DNA of 64,000 nucleotides from Hamadaea tsunoensis DSM 44101 (GTDB lineage: Bacteria > Actinomycetota > Actinomycetes > Mycobacteriales > Micromonosporaceae): the NCBI RefSeq assembly GCF_000428945.1, contig NZ_AUAX01000024.1:79185-143184 (forward strand), written 5' to 3'. The position numbers and the translations under genes are program-made. Shown in pieces: positions 51,155-62,923 of this stretch. The notes beneath the pieces were generated by a model, which saw only the letters and a program-made list of their open reading frames with translations, was not told where the DNA came from and did not search any database. Within the stretch, counting starts at the first letter, position 1. Each line of letters starts with the position of its first letter.

Positions 51155-51952
51155 TCAGCCGCGGATCGCGGCGAGGATGCCGTCCCAGAGGCGTACGCGG
51201 GCGTCGAGCGCCCGGTTCACCGTCTGCGCGCACTGCTCCCACTTCTCCTCGTCGTCGCCGCACAGGTCGGCGAGCATCTGCATAGCCATCGGCGTGTGCT
51301 CCTCGCCGTCCACCTCGATGTGGCGGGCCAGGTAGTCGACGAAGGTGTCGAGCCGGCCGGCCTCCCCCGCGACGTCCGTGTTCACCTTCACGACCTGCTC
51401 GAACATGTCCGGGATGAGGTCCTCCCGGCCGAAGGCGAACGCCGCCGCCTGGCAGTGCACCGGCAGGGTCTCGATGAACTCCCACGTCGTCCGCACGAAC
51501 GCCGCCGACACGGCCGGTACGCCCGCCTCGTCGAGGGCGGCCGAGACGCCGGTCCCCTTGCGCAGCGCCCCGATGAACGCCTCGATCGTGCTGGAGTCGG
51601 CCCCCGCCTGCCACATGCCGCTCACGTAGAGCTCGAAGTGGCTGATGAAGCCGCCCTGCAACTCGTCGCTCTCCTCGACGAGCGTGATGTCGTTGATGAG
51701 CCGCCGGCTGCCGGTCGGCCCCGTCGGCACCCAGGGCAGTTCGACGCAGGTCAGCTGGCGCTGCAAAGACTTCAGCAGCGACATGAAGTCCCACACCGCG
51801 TACACGTGGTGCTCCATGAACGTCGTGATGGCCTCGTGGCTGTCGAGGGCGCCGTAGAGAGCGTGGCCGACCACGCGGTCGCGCGCCGGGGTGATGCGCG
51901 CCTTGAGCTGCTCGATGCCGGGGTGGGTGGCATCCCAGTCGTAGCGGGACAT
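51155..51952 (-). CDS. DUF3050 haem-oxygenase-like protein
   Basis: 265-residue all-helical protein of the DUF3050 family, part of the haem-oxygenase-like superfamily that includes diiron oxidases of natural-product pathways. Candidate metal ligands: Glu/His in [15 protein letters not shown], Glu in LVEESDE and EL/H in FISHFELYV, His-Glu-x-Asp in [17 protein letters not shown]. The reaction cannot be read; oxidative C-C or C-N chemistry on a carrier-bound or free amino acid is plausible. AGGAG lies just before the ATG. Last gene of the minus-strand operon. Confidence 0.8.
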   Translation of the reverse strand: MSRYDWDATHPGIEQLKARITPARDRVVGHALYGALDSHEAITTFMEHHVYAVWDFMSLLKSLQRQLTCVELPWVPTGPTGSRRLINDITLVEESDELQGGFISHFELYVSGMWQAGADSSTIEAFIGALRKGTGVSAALDEAGVPAVSAAFVRTTWEFIETLPVHCQAAAFAFGREDLIPDMFEQVVKVNTDVAGEAGRLDTFVDYLARHIEVDGEEHTPMAMQMLADLCGDDEEKWEQCAQTVNRALDARVRLWDGILAAIRG

Positions 51953-51975
51953 GAGTGGGTCTCCTAACTAGACGG

Positions 51976-53715
51976 TCACTGGACGAGGAGGGTGGCGAAT
52001 CTGGTGCGGAGTTCCCGCTTGAGGACCTTGCCGGTCGGCCCGAGCGGGAAGTCTTCGGGCGCGCGGGCGACGCTGACGTGCGCGAGCGTGGCGAGGCCGG
52101 CGGCGGACAGTTCCTTGTTCGCCTTCTCCAGCACCGCTTCCGGCGCGACGTCGACAGGCTGCCCGGTGACCGGGTCCGCCTGGAGCTGGACGACGGCGAT
52201 CGGCCGCTGGCCGCCCTCGGGCGCCGCCACGCCGACCACCGAGCAGTCCCGGACGAGGTCGGCGCAGTCCGCCAGCAGGACCTCCTCCAGGGCCAGGCTG
52301 TAGACCGGGCCGTCGAGGCTGTCGATCACGTCGACCGTCCGGTCGAGGTGGTAGTAGTTGCCCGCCGCGTCCCGGCTGGCCACGTCGCCCGTCAGCCAGA
52401 ACCCGTTCAGCTCGAAGCTGCTGGTCAGCCGCGGGTTCTTCCAGTACCCCGGCGTACGCGACGGGGTGATGACGCCGAGCAGCCCGACGGTTCCGTCCGG
52501 CACCTCCTCGCCCGCCTCGTCGAGGACGGCCGCCCGGATGACGGCGTCCTGGGGCTTGCCGACGCAGCGGTCGTTGCGGGGCGTCTCGGGCGTCCAGAGG
52601 CCGCCGAAGAGCGCCATGCCCATCTCCGAGGAGCCCAGGCCGTCGACGAACTGGGAACCGGGCAGCGCCCGGGCCGGCTCGCCGCCGTCGTCGGGCGGCA
52701 GCAGCCAGGCGGCGATCAGACCGGCCGGCCGCTCGCCGAGGCTGGTCAGGCGGCGGATGTGCCCGTGGTGGGCGGAGTCGCCGGTGTTGAACCAGGAGTG
52801 GACCTTCGCCGCCCCCTTCACCGGGAGGTCGCCGGTCGCCAGTTCCACGAACGTACGCGGGAACGACGCCAGCATCGTCGGCTGGAACGCCTCCATGACG
52901 GGCTCCACCGTGCGGCGGCGCCAGTCGGACATCACCACGGTCGGCAGGCCGAGCAGGACGGCGGTGAGGAAGTAGCTCAGCCCGCCCGCGTGCGTGTGCG
53001 GCATGAGCGACATGAGCCGGTCGTAGGGCTCGGCCGGGAACCGGACCATCCGGGCCTGCTTGCCGTCCCAGAAGCTCTTGTGGGACAGCGTGGTGCCCTT
53101 GGGCGTGCCGGTGGTGCCGGACGAATGGATGATCGCGACGACGTCGTCGTCCTTGTGCGCGTACGGATACGGGTCGGGCAGCTCGACCGCGGCCGCGTCG
53201 AACGCCTGGATCTCGGCCGCCAGCGCCAGGAACCGGGGGCGCCGGCGCGGATCGGCCCGGTACGCCGCGGCCAGCCGCGTGGTGTCGTCGGCCACGACGC
53301 CGACCACTCCCACGTAGTCGAGGAACCGGAGCATGACGTCGGGCCGCATCGCGTCGTTGATCATCGCCGGGATGGCCCCGAGCGCCGTCAGCGCCAGGTA
53401 GTGCAGCAGCGGTTCGAGGCCCTCGGCGACCACGATCCCGACCGGCTCCCCCGCGCGTACGCCGTTGGCCCGGTACCACTTGGCGTGCCGGTCCCGGAGG
53501 GCGACGAGGTCCTCCAGGCTGTGGCCGCGCAGCTCCACCCGTCCGAAGTGGTCGGTGGAGTGGCTGTAGACGCACGGGACCGCGCTGTTCGGGTTGTACC
53601 GCACGGCGTAGTCGAGGAAATTGCCGGCGCCGAGGCCGGGCTCGGTCATGAACTTCCGCCGGACGTCCAGCGGGGCGATCGATCCCCCGGTGTTCAGCGA
53701 CTCACTGGTCAGCAT
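51976..53715 (-). CDS. Acyl/amino acid-AMP ligase (ANL superfamily)
   Basis: 579 residues. Motifs: IIHSSGTTGTPKGTTLSHKSFWDG (P-loop), DGLGSSEMG, NGFWLTGDVASRDAAGNYYHLDRTVDVIDS and LGPTGKVLKREL with the catalytic lysine. Resembles fatty-acyl/aryl-CoA ligases, with an unusual first ~40 residues. The start lies one base after the amine oxidase stop, with GGAG inside that gene's end. Probably activates a carboxylic acid building block. Confidence 0.88.
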   Translation of the reverse strand: MLTSESLNTGGSIAPLDVRRKFMTEPGLGAGNFLDYAVRYNPNSAVPCVYSHSTDHFGRVELRGHSLEDLVALRDRHAKWYRANGVRAGEPVGIVVAEGLEPLLHYLALTALGAIPAMINDAMRPDVMLRFLDYVGVVGVVADDTTRLAAAYRADPRRRPRFLALAAEIQAFDAAAVELPDPYPYAHKDDDVVAIIHSSGTTGTPKGTTLSHKSFWDGKQARMVRFPAEPYDRLMSLMPHTHAGGLSYFLTAVLLGLPTVVMSDWRRRTVEPVMEAFQPTMLASFPRTFVELATGDLPVKGAAKVHSWFNTGDSAHHGHIRRLTSLGERPAGLIAAWLLPPDDGGEPARALPGSQFVDGLGSSEMGMALFGGLWTPETPRNDRCVGKPQDAVIRAAVLDEAGEEVPDGTVGLLGVITPSRTPGYWKNPRLTSSFELNGFWLTGDVASRDAAGNYYHLDRTVDVIDSLDGPVYSLALEEVLLADCADLVRDCSVVGVAAPEGGQRPIAVVQLQADPVTGQPVDVAPEAVLEKANKELSAAGLATLAHVSVARAPEDFPLGPTGKVLKRELRTRFATLLVQ

Positions 53716-53716
53716 G

Positions 53717-55078
53717 TCACGCTCCTTCAGCAGCTATCTCGGCGGCCGCGCGGTGACCCGAGCGGATCGCCCCTTCCATGAGCCCGAAGAACTCCGTGCT
53801 CGTCTCGGTGCCGGCCCAGTGGACGCGGCCGTGCCGCCCGGTCAGGTGCGGACCGAGGCGTAGCCAGTCGCCGGGGCCGAACAGGGCCGCGTAGCAGCCC
53901 CGGCTGTAGCGCTCGCCCAGCCAGTCGGTGACGTGGAAGCCGGCCGGTTCCGGCAACTCCGGGAACAGCCGGGCGGCCTGCGCCAGCGCCTCCGCGCGCT
54001 GCTGCCCCGGGGTCAGGGCGGCGTACCGGTGGGCGGCCGCGCCGGTCACGAACCCGGTCAGGATCCCGGCCCGGCCGTCCGGCGGCGAATCGTCCACAGT
54101 CGACAGCAGCGGGCCGTCCGCGCTCACCGACCAGCCCGACAGGCCGTGCTCGCGCCAGAGCGGCGCGGGATAGACCAGGTGCACCTTGACGGCGCAGCCG
54201 GGCGCGGTCGCCGGGGTCGAGCGCGGTACCGGCAGCCCCGGGCGGAACTCGATCGCGTCGGCCAGCACCGGCGGCACGGCCAGCACGACCCGGTCCGCGG
54301 CGAGGACCCCGGCCGCGGAATGCACGCGTACGCCGGCTGTGCCCTGTTCGACGCCATCCTGTTCGACGCCATCCTGTTCGACGGCGAAGACCGGGGCGTC
54401 GAGGCGGACGTCGAGGCCGGCGGCCAGCCGCTCGCAGATCCGGTGCGCGCCGCCGTCGACCCGGTCGGCCTGCGCGCCGCCCTCGAACGCGTTCAGGTAG
54501 CGGACGCCGCCGCCGGAGCTCAGGTAGAACGCCATGTGCAGGACCGAGACCGCGGCCGGGTCGGCGGCCATCATCTCGCCCAGGAACAGCGGGAAGAACA
54601 GCTGCGCGTCCGGGTGCTCCAGGTACTTCGCCGCCCATTCGGCCGCCGTCATCGCGTCCCATGTGGACGCTCCTGGCGTACGCCAGGGCTCGTCCACGCG
54701 TACGGCGGAAGTGAGGTCGTGCAGCTGGGCGAACAGGTCGCCGAGCGCGACGGCGGACAGCGGGGGGAAGCGGGCCTCGCGGGTCTGCGGAGTGTCACTC
54801 CGGGCGGCGGGGCCGAGCGCGAACCGCGAGGCGCCCAGCATGGTCGTGGGGGTGGTGGCCAGGCCGAGGCGCGTGAGCAGCGCGTGCAGCTCGGTGTGCC
54901 GGTCGCCGAGGTACGCGGCGCCCGCGTCGGCCCACGCGCCCGGCGCGACCTCGCGGCCGTGGGTGCGCCCGCCGACCCGGCCGCGCGCCTCCAGCACGGT
55001 CACCTCGGCGCCGGCCGCCACCAGATCGCTCGCGGCCGTCAGGCCCGCGAGCCCGGCGCCGACCACGACGACCCTCAT
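53717..55078 (-). CDS. Flavin-dependent amine oxidase
   Basis: 453-residue FAD enzyme of the monoamine oxidase/amino-acid oxidase family: VVVVGAGLAGLTAASDLVAAGAEVTVLEARGRVGGRT (dinucleotide fold and RVGGRT motif) and the C-terminal FAD segment VHWAGTETSTEFFGLMEGAIRSGHRAA. It should oxidise an amine or amino acid to the imine. An internal 15-bp repeat adds VEQDG copies in a surface loop (~residues 232-246). ATGA overlap with the carrier-protein gene. Confidence 0.9.
   Translation of the reverse strand: MRVVVVGAGLAGLTAASDLVAAGAEVTVLEARGRVGGRTHGREVAPGAWADAGAAYLGDRHTELHALLTRLGLATTPTTMLGASRFALGPAARSDTPQTREARFPPLSAVALGDLFAQLHDLTSAVRVDEPWRTPGASTWDAMTAAEWAAKYLEHPDAQLFFPLFLGEMMAADPAAVSVLHMAFYLSSGGGVRYLNAFEGGAQADRVDGGAHRICERLAAGLDVRLDAPVFAVEQDGVEQDGVEQGTAGVRVHSAAGVLAADRVVLAVPPVLADAIEFRPGLPVPRSTPATAPGCAVKVHLVYPAPLWREHGLSGWSVSADGPLLSTVDDSPPDGRAGILTGFVTGAAAHRYAALTPGQQRAEALAQAARLFPELPEPAGFHVTDWLGERYSRGCYAALFGPGDWLRLGPHLTGRHGRVHWAGTETSTEFFGLMEGAIRSGHRAAAEIAAEGA
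54344..54388. repeat. 15-bp in-frame array inside the amine oxidase
   Basis: CTGTTCGACGCCATC twice identical and once degenerate, encoding VEQDG copies. Confidence 0.88.
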
Positions 55079-55329
55079 CGGTCCCCACCCGCGATCAGCC
55101 GCGCCAGGGCCCGCGGCGTCGGCGCGAGCAGGAAGTCGTCGAAGGTCAGTTCCACCGAGTACGCGCGCGCGACCGCGCTGAGCACCCGCGTCGCGAGCAG
55201 GGAGTCCCCGCCCGCCGCGAAGAAGTCCGCGTCCGGGGCGAGATCCGGCGACTCCAGGACGCGCCGGAAGATCTCGGTCACCTCCGTGATCTCCCCGGTC
55301 CCGTCGGCGGTGATGTCGGCTGTCGTCAT
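55075..55329 (-). CDS. Free-standing peptidyl/acyl carrier protein
   Basis: 84-residue carrier protein. The phosphopantetheine attachment site is FFAAGGDSLLATRVLS with Ser43; the segment FDDFLLAPTPRALARLIA is typical of NRPS-type carriers. Overlaps by four bases with both the adenylation gene upstream and the amine oxidase gene downstream, so these three are made together. It should carry the amino acid loaded by the neighbouring adenylation enzyme. Confidence 0.93.
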   Translation of the reverse strand: MTTADITADGTGEITEVTEIFRRVLESPDLAPDADFFAAGGDSLLATRVLSAVARAYSVELTFDDFLLAPTPRALARLIAGGDR

Positions 55330-56840
55330 GCGAGGGTCTCCTTGATCCGGCGGCGGTCGACCTTGCCGCTTGGGGTATAGGCGAGCTCGGCGACGAGCGA
55401 GATGCGGCTCGGCACCAGGTGGGCGGGCACCCGTCCCTTGAGGTACTGGACGAGGTCGGCGGCGAGGGTCTCCGTACCGGCGGCGGCCTCGGTCCCGGCG
55501 GCGGTCCCGGTCCCGGCGGCGGTCTCGGTTCGGGCGGAACGGCGGGGCACCACGAAGGCGGCCAGGATCGTGTGGTCGCCGCGGGCGAGCCCGGCGACGG
55601 CGACCGCGCCGACCGCGGGATGGGCGGCGAGATGCGCCTCCACCTCGCCGGGGTCGACCCGGACGCCCCGGATCTTCAGGACGTCGTCGGCGCGCCCCTC
55701 GTGCACGAGCACCCCGTCGTCCCGCCGGCGTACGCGGTCCCCGGTCCGGAAGAACCGCTGCCCGTCGTGCCGGGTGAAGCGCTCGGCCAGGTCCGGAGCT
55801 GCGTAACCGTCGGCGATCGCGGGGCCGCCGATCCACAGCTCGCCCGTCTCGTCGTCGATGCGCTGCACGACGTGCGGCAGCGGGCGGCCGATGGGTACGC
55901 GGGTCGCCGCCGACCAGTCGACGGCCTCGGTCGCGAGCGGCCCGCACAGGTCCACGGCGTGCGTGATGAGCGTGGTCTCGGTGCAGCCGTAGGTGTTGAC
56001 CAGGCGGATGCGGCCGGTGTCCAGAGTGGACCAGTCGGCCAGCCGCGCGGGTCGCGCCGCCTCCCCGCCGATGATCACCGTACGCAGCGTCGCCGGCAGC
56101 CGGCGGTCCTCCTCGACGAGGAAGTTCACGAGCTCGTGCCAGTACGCCGTCGGCAGGTCGGCGATGGTGATCCGTTCGCGCTCCAGCATCCGGACGAACT
56201 TCGGGAACGAGCCCGCGTACGCGTCGTCGTCGAAGACCAGGGCCGCGCCGGCGGTGAGGGCGGGCAGGATCTCCTCGAAGCAGGTGTCCCAGTTGAGCGA
56301 GGCGAACTGCAGCACCCGGTCGTCCGGGGTGATCCCGAACAGGTCGCGCAGCGCCCCGACCGTGGTGGCGATCGCCGCCGGGCTGGTGAGCACCGGCTTC
56401 GGCACCCCGGTCGACCCCGACGTGAACAGGATGTACGCGAGCGCGCCGCCCTGCCTGGGTATCGCGGGCTCGCCCGCTTGCCGGAGTACCGCGGGCTCGC
56501 CCGCTTGCCGGAGTACCGCGGGCTCCACCGCCGCCAGCATCGCCGCCCGGCGCTCGGCCGGGTACGCCGGATCGATCGGCACGTACGTGCCGCCGGCCAG
56601 CCAGGTGCCGAGGAGGCGTACCACGGTCTCGGGGTCGTGCACGGCGTCGACCGGTACGCGGCCGGGCCGGGGACCGAGGCGGCGCGCGGCTCGCCTCACC
56701 CGGTCCGCCAGCGCACCGTACCCGATCTCGTGTCCGTTGTGGACGATGGCGGTACGCTCCGGCCGAGCGCGCGCGATCGCCGTGAACTGCTCCGGCAGGG
56801 GCCGCTGGGGGCCGGTCGCCGGCGGTGCCTCGTCGGGCAT
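55326..56840 (-). CDS. Free-standing NRPS adenylation enzyme
   Basis: 504 residues, A domain only (no condensation or carrier domain). Core motifs: A3 YILFTSGSTGVPKPV, A4 LQFASLNWDTCFEEILPAL, A5 NTYGCTETT, A7/A8 RFFRTGDRVRRRDDG and GRADDVLKIRGVRVDPGEVEAHL, A10 YTPSGKVDRR with the lysine. The A4 aspartate (NWD) that binds alpha-amines is present, so an alpha-amino acid is the likely substrate. Two in-frame repeats are inserted: a 27-bp one before A3 (GEPAVLRQA copies) and an 18-bp Ala/Gly/Thr one near the C-terminal subdomain. Confidence 0.93.
   Translation of the reverse strand: MPDEAPPATGPQRPLPEQFTAIARARPERTAIVHNGHEIGYGALADRVRRAARRLGPRPGRVPVDAVHDPETVVRLLGTWLAGGTYVPIDPAYPAERRAAMLAAVEPAVLRQAGEPAVLRQAGEPAIPRQGGALAYILFTSGSTGVPKPVLTSPAAIATTVGALRDLFGITPDDRVLQFASLNWDTCFEEILPALTAGAALVFDDDAYAGSFPKFVRMLERERITIADLPTAYWHELVNFLVEEDRRLPATLRTVIIGGEAARPARLADWSTLDTGRIRLVNTYGCTETTLITHAVDLCGPLATEAVDWSAATRVPIGRPLPHVVQRIDDETGELWIGGPAIADGYAAPDLAERFTRHDGQRFFRTGDRVRRRDDGVLVHEGRADDVLKIRGVRVDPGEVEAHLAAHPAVGAVAVAGLARGDHTILAAFVVPRRSARTETAAGTGTAAGTEAAAGTETLAADLVQYLKGRVPAHLVPSRISLVAELAYTPSGKVDRRRIKETLA
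55470..55534. repeat. 18-bp in-frame array in the adenylation gene
   Basis: About three units encoding TETAAG/TGTAAG/TEAAAG hexapeptides between the A8 region and A10. Exact edges are approximate. Confidence 0.75.
56454..56530. repeat. 27-bp in-frame array in the adenylation gene
   Basis: Nearly three units of 27 bp encoding nine-residue GEPAVLRQA-type copies, inserted just before the A3 P-loop. Two units are almost identical. Confidence 0.9.
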
Positions 56841-56945
56841 GCTCGCCTCGCTGTTCCGCGCCTGTGATCCGCCTGGGTTGGCCGGGTCGGGCCGGGCCCG
56901 GGCCCCGTGTCAGGCGAGTCTCACAACGAGGACTGCGAAGCCGCT

Positions 56946-58934
56946 TCAGATCTGGTACGAATCCGCCATGGTGCGGCTCGGCCGCGGTTCGTCCCCGGTC
57001 GCCACCCGTGGGCGTACCCACGCGTCGACGGCGTCGCGTTCGCGCAACTCGGCGGCGCAGTGCCGGGCGAACCGGCGGACGAAGTCGTGCACGCGGTAGC
57101 GGTCGGGGCCGGTCTCCAGCAGCAGATGCTCGTCCACCAGCTCGTCGAACAGCACGCGCAGCCGCCGGGCGGCCAGGTCGACGCCGGAGCCGGTGTCCTC
57201 CGCGCGCAGGCGTACGGACGGGGAGTCCAGCAGCCCGATGCGGCCGAACAGGTGCCGGGCGGCCGGACTCAGCGCACGGTACGCGCTCAGCAGCGGCGCC
57301 TGCGCGCTGCGCGGGTCGTCCTCCAGGGCGAGGTCGGGCTGCTCCTCCAGCTCGTCGGCGAACGCGGCCAGGGACTGCCAGGGCCGGGCCGCCAGCTTGG
57401 TGCCGGCCATCCGGATCGCCAGCGGCCAGCCGCCGCACCACTGCAGCAGCCGCGCGGCGGCCGGATCGCGCAGCCGGTCGGCGCCGACGACCCGGGCGAG
57501 CAGGTCGCGGGTCGCCTGCGGGCCCAGCGGTTCCAGGTGGACGGTCTGCACGGCGTGGTGCGCCGCGAGCGCGGCCAGCCCCCGCCGGCTCGTCGCGACC
57601 AGCTGGCTCGCCGCGGTCGGCGGCACCAGCGGCAGCAACTGCTCGACCGAGCGCGCGTCGTCGGCCACGATCAGCATCCGGCGCCCGCTGGTCAGCGTCC
57701 GGTAGAGGGCCGCCCGCTCGTCCACCCGGGCGGGGATCGCGTCCCGGGCCACGCCGAGCGCGCCCAGCGCCGCCGCCAGCGCGTTGCCGGCCGTCAGCTC
57801 CTCGTCGCGTACGCGGGCGTGCAGGTCCACGAAGATCTGCCCCTCCGGATAGCGCTCGGCCACCGAATGCGCCCAGCGTACGACGAGGGCCGTCTTGCCG
57901 AGACCGCCCGCACCGGCGACCACGAGGACGCGGGACTCCTCGGCCGGCGCGCAGATGGCCCGGGTCAGGGCGTCGAGTTCGGCGTCGCGGCCGGTGAAGT
58001 GGCCGACGCCGGCGGGGAGCTGCGCGGGCCGGTGCTCATGATGGGCGGGCTCTTGATGGGCGGTGTCGTGATGGGCGGTGTCGTGATGGGCGGCGTCGTG
58101 ATGAGCGGCGTCCTGAGGAGCGGCACCGCGGTGGGCTTCGTGACGGAGGCCGGCGTCCGGCGGGTCGCCCGCTCTGCCGTCGCGGGCCTCGCCCGGCCGG
58201 TGCGGTTCGGCGGGGCGGTCGGGCTCCCCGCGCAGGATCATCGCGTGCAGGTTGCGCAGGTCCGCCGACGGGTCGGCACCGAGTTCGTCGGCCAGCCGGT
58301 CGCGCAGCGCCTGGTACGCCCGCAGCGCGTCGGCCTGCCGGTTGCACCGGTAGAGGGCGAGCATGAGCTGGCCGGCCAGCTGTTCGCGGAGGGGGTGCGC
58401 GGCGACCGCCACGCCGATCTCGGCCACGATGTCGGCGTGCCGCCCGAGCTCCAGGTCGGCCGCGAACCGCTCCTCCAGCAAGGCGATCCGCAGCTCGTGC
58501 AGGCGTACGCGGTCGGCTTCGAGGCCCGGTGCGGTCACGCCGTCCAGCGGTTCGCCGCGCCACAGCCCGAGCGCCTTGCGCAGGTACTGGGCCGCCTGCC
58601 CGAGGGAGCCGGCCAGCCGGGCCTGCCGGGCGAGGTCCTCGCACTCGGTCAGGTCGAGAGTGATCTCCTTGGCGTCGAGCAGGTAGCCGGGATGGCGGGT
58701 GATCAGGGGGTCCCCGATCTTGCGCCGGATCGAGGAGACGAGCCCCTGTACGCGCGAGCGCGGCGAGGCCGGATGACGGTCGCCCCAGAGGCTGTCGATG
58801 ATCCGCTCGGTGGAGAGGACCGTTCCCCGGGACAGGGCCAGCAGCGCGAGCAGGTTGCGCTCGAGCGGCGACAGCGTGACATTGACCCCCGCGACCCGGG
58901 CTTCGGTCGGCCCGAGCAGAGATACGTCCAACAT
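56946..58934 (-). CDS. SARP-type activator with NB-ARC ATPase domain
   Basis: 662 residues: OmpR-like DNA-binding domain (~1-95), bacterial transcriptional activator domain (~100-245), a His-rich linker, then an NB-ARC type ATPase (VVAGAGGLGKTALVVRWA Walker A, RRMLIVADDA Walker B) ending in a helical region. Lacks the TPR domain of full AfsR. SARPs switch on antibiotic clusters. The ATG at 58934 has AGGGG five bases upstream; longer in-frame starts lack one. Adjacent to the biosynthetic operon at 56840 and probably its activator. Confidence 0.92.
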   Translation of the reverse strand: MLDVSLLGPTEARVAGVNVTLSPLERNLLALLALSRGTVLSTERIIDSLWGDRHPASPRSRVQGLVSSIRRKIGDPLITRHPGYLLDAKEITLDLTECEDLARQARLAGSLGQAAQYLRKALGLWRGEPLDGVTAPGLEADRVRLHELRIALLEERFAADLELGRHADIVAEIGVAVAAHPLREQLAGQLMLALYRCNRQADALRAYQALRDRLADELGADPSADLRNLHAMILRGEPDRPAEPHRPGEARDGRAGDPPDAGLRHEAHRGAAPQDAAHHDAAHHDTAHHDTAHQEPAHHEHRPAQLPAGVGHFTGRDAELDALTRAICAPAEESRVLVVAGAGGLGKTALVVRWAHSVAERYPEGQIFVDLHARVRDEELTAGNALAAALGALGVARDAIPARVDERAALYRTLTSGRRMLIVADDARSVEQLLPLVPPTAASQLVATSRRGLAALAAHHAVQTVHLEPLGPQATRDLLARVVGADRLRDPAAARLLQWCGGWPLAIRMAGTKLAARPWQSLAAFADELEEQPDLALEDDPRSAQAPLLSAYRALSPAARHLFGRIGLLDSPSVRLRAEDTGSGVDLAARRLRVLFDELVDEHLLLETGPDRYRVHDFVRRFARHCAAELRERDAVDAWVRPRVATGDEPRPSRTMADSYQI
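58039..58128. repeat. 15-bp in-frame array in the SARP linker
   Basis: Six units near TGATGGGCGGTGTCG (two identical) encode AHHDT-type pentapeptides between the activator and ATPase domains, making a cluster of about ten histidines. Confidence 0.95.
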
Positions 58935-59306
58935 GCATACCCCTATCACTTTCGCCGGTGCCCGGCGCGGTTTGTCGCCGCGTACGGGCGTGATAGCGGT
59001 CCGAGCACTGCCGGAGGGGGGTCGCACAAAACTGATATCCGTGTGCAGCCGGAAAGCCGGGATGCCAGTCCGATGGCGTGTACCACCGCCAGGGCGCGGC
59101 GGTGAGTGGCGTACTCGCGACCGTCTGATGTGGAATGCCGAGCACCCGGGGTTCCCGGGCGAACCCCATTCTTCGCTATAGCTATCTGAGTCGATATGAT
59201 GCCTCCGGAGGAGGCCCGCTCGGCAGAAGAGATCGCAGGATCGACCCGAGAGACTGACGACGATCTTCCATATTCAAGTTCTCAGTTGTCAATGCGCCGA
59301 CATGCA
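58935..59306. other. Non-coding gap upstream of the SARP gene
   Basis: 372 bp without a convincing gene. It must hold the SARP promoter. The right half is less GC-rich, with a small GCCTCC/GGAGGC hairpin near 59200. No clear repeats or operator were recognised. Confidence 0.5.
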
Positions 59307-59879
59307 TCAACGCGCTGACGAGCCGGTCTGACCCACGGTAGCGATCTCCCGCTCATAGCGTGACCGCAGCGCGGCCGGCCGGGCCGAGTCGGTGAAGCCC
59401 GCCGTCCGGTCCAGGTACCGCGCCGGGATGATCGCGCGTACGCGGTCCGGATAGCCCAGGCCGGCCTCGGCGATCCGCACGACCGGCGGATTCGTCAGCG
59501 ACACCGCGACCGGGCCGGAGATGCGGGCGGCCTGCTCCCACGGCGTACCGGGCGGGGCGGCGGCACACAGGTAGTACGCGTACGCCCACTGGACGTCGGC
59601 CACCCGGCGCGCCCCGGCGGGATCGTGGCCGAACACCTCCGCGGTGCACACGACCTTCTCCCCGGCCGTGATGTCGTGCCCGTGATCGTGGTGCTGGGCG
59701 GGCGAGGCCTGCTCCAGCGTCAGCACGATCCGCGTACCCAGCTCGGCCAGCAGATCCGGCTCGGCGGCCGGGCGCAGCGGCAGGTAGACCAGGAAGGCCG
59801 CGACGACGGCGGCCGCCAGCAGCACCTCGGAGCGTATCCACGAGGCGTTGTAGCGCAACCATCTCCGCACGACACGCAT
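59307..59879 (-). CDS. Membrane-anchored hypothetical protein
   Basis: 190 residues. One N-terminal transmembrane helix (VLLAAAVVAAFLVYLPL), then a secreted domain with a His-rich patch (HHDHGHD) and two cysteines (VVCTAEV and YLCAAAP). No family recognised. Single gene between the SARP upstream region and the beta-galactosidase gene; co-transcription with the latter is possible (66-bp gap). Confidence 0.7.
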   Translation of the reverse strand: MRVVRRWLRYNASWIRSEVLLAAAVVAAFLVYLPLRPAAEPDLLAELGTRIVLTLEQASPAQHHDHGHDITAGEKVVCTAEVFGHDPAGARRVADVQWAYAYYLCAAAPPGTPWEQAARISGPVAVSLTNPPVVRIAEAGLGYPDRVRAIIPARYLDRTAGFTDSARPAALRSRYEREIATVGQTGSSAR

Positions 59880-59945
59880 TCGGACAGATTAATGTCCTGG
59901 CTCCCGTTAAGCGAGGCGCAGCCGGGCCCGGGTCCCGCAAGGAAT

Positions 59946-62912
<2,967 letters not shown>

Positions 62913-62923
<11 letters not shown>

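Noticed and set aside
55075..57441. A 788-residue fusion ending in the carrier protein
   Set aside because: Everything before 55329 in this frame is low-complexity antiphase sequence of the adenylation gene.
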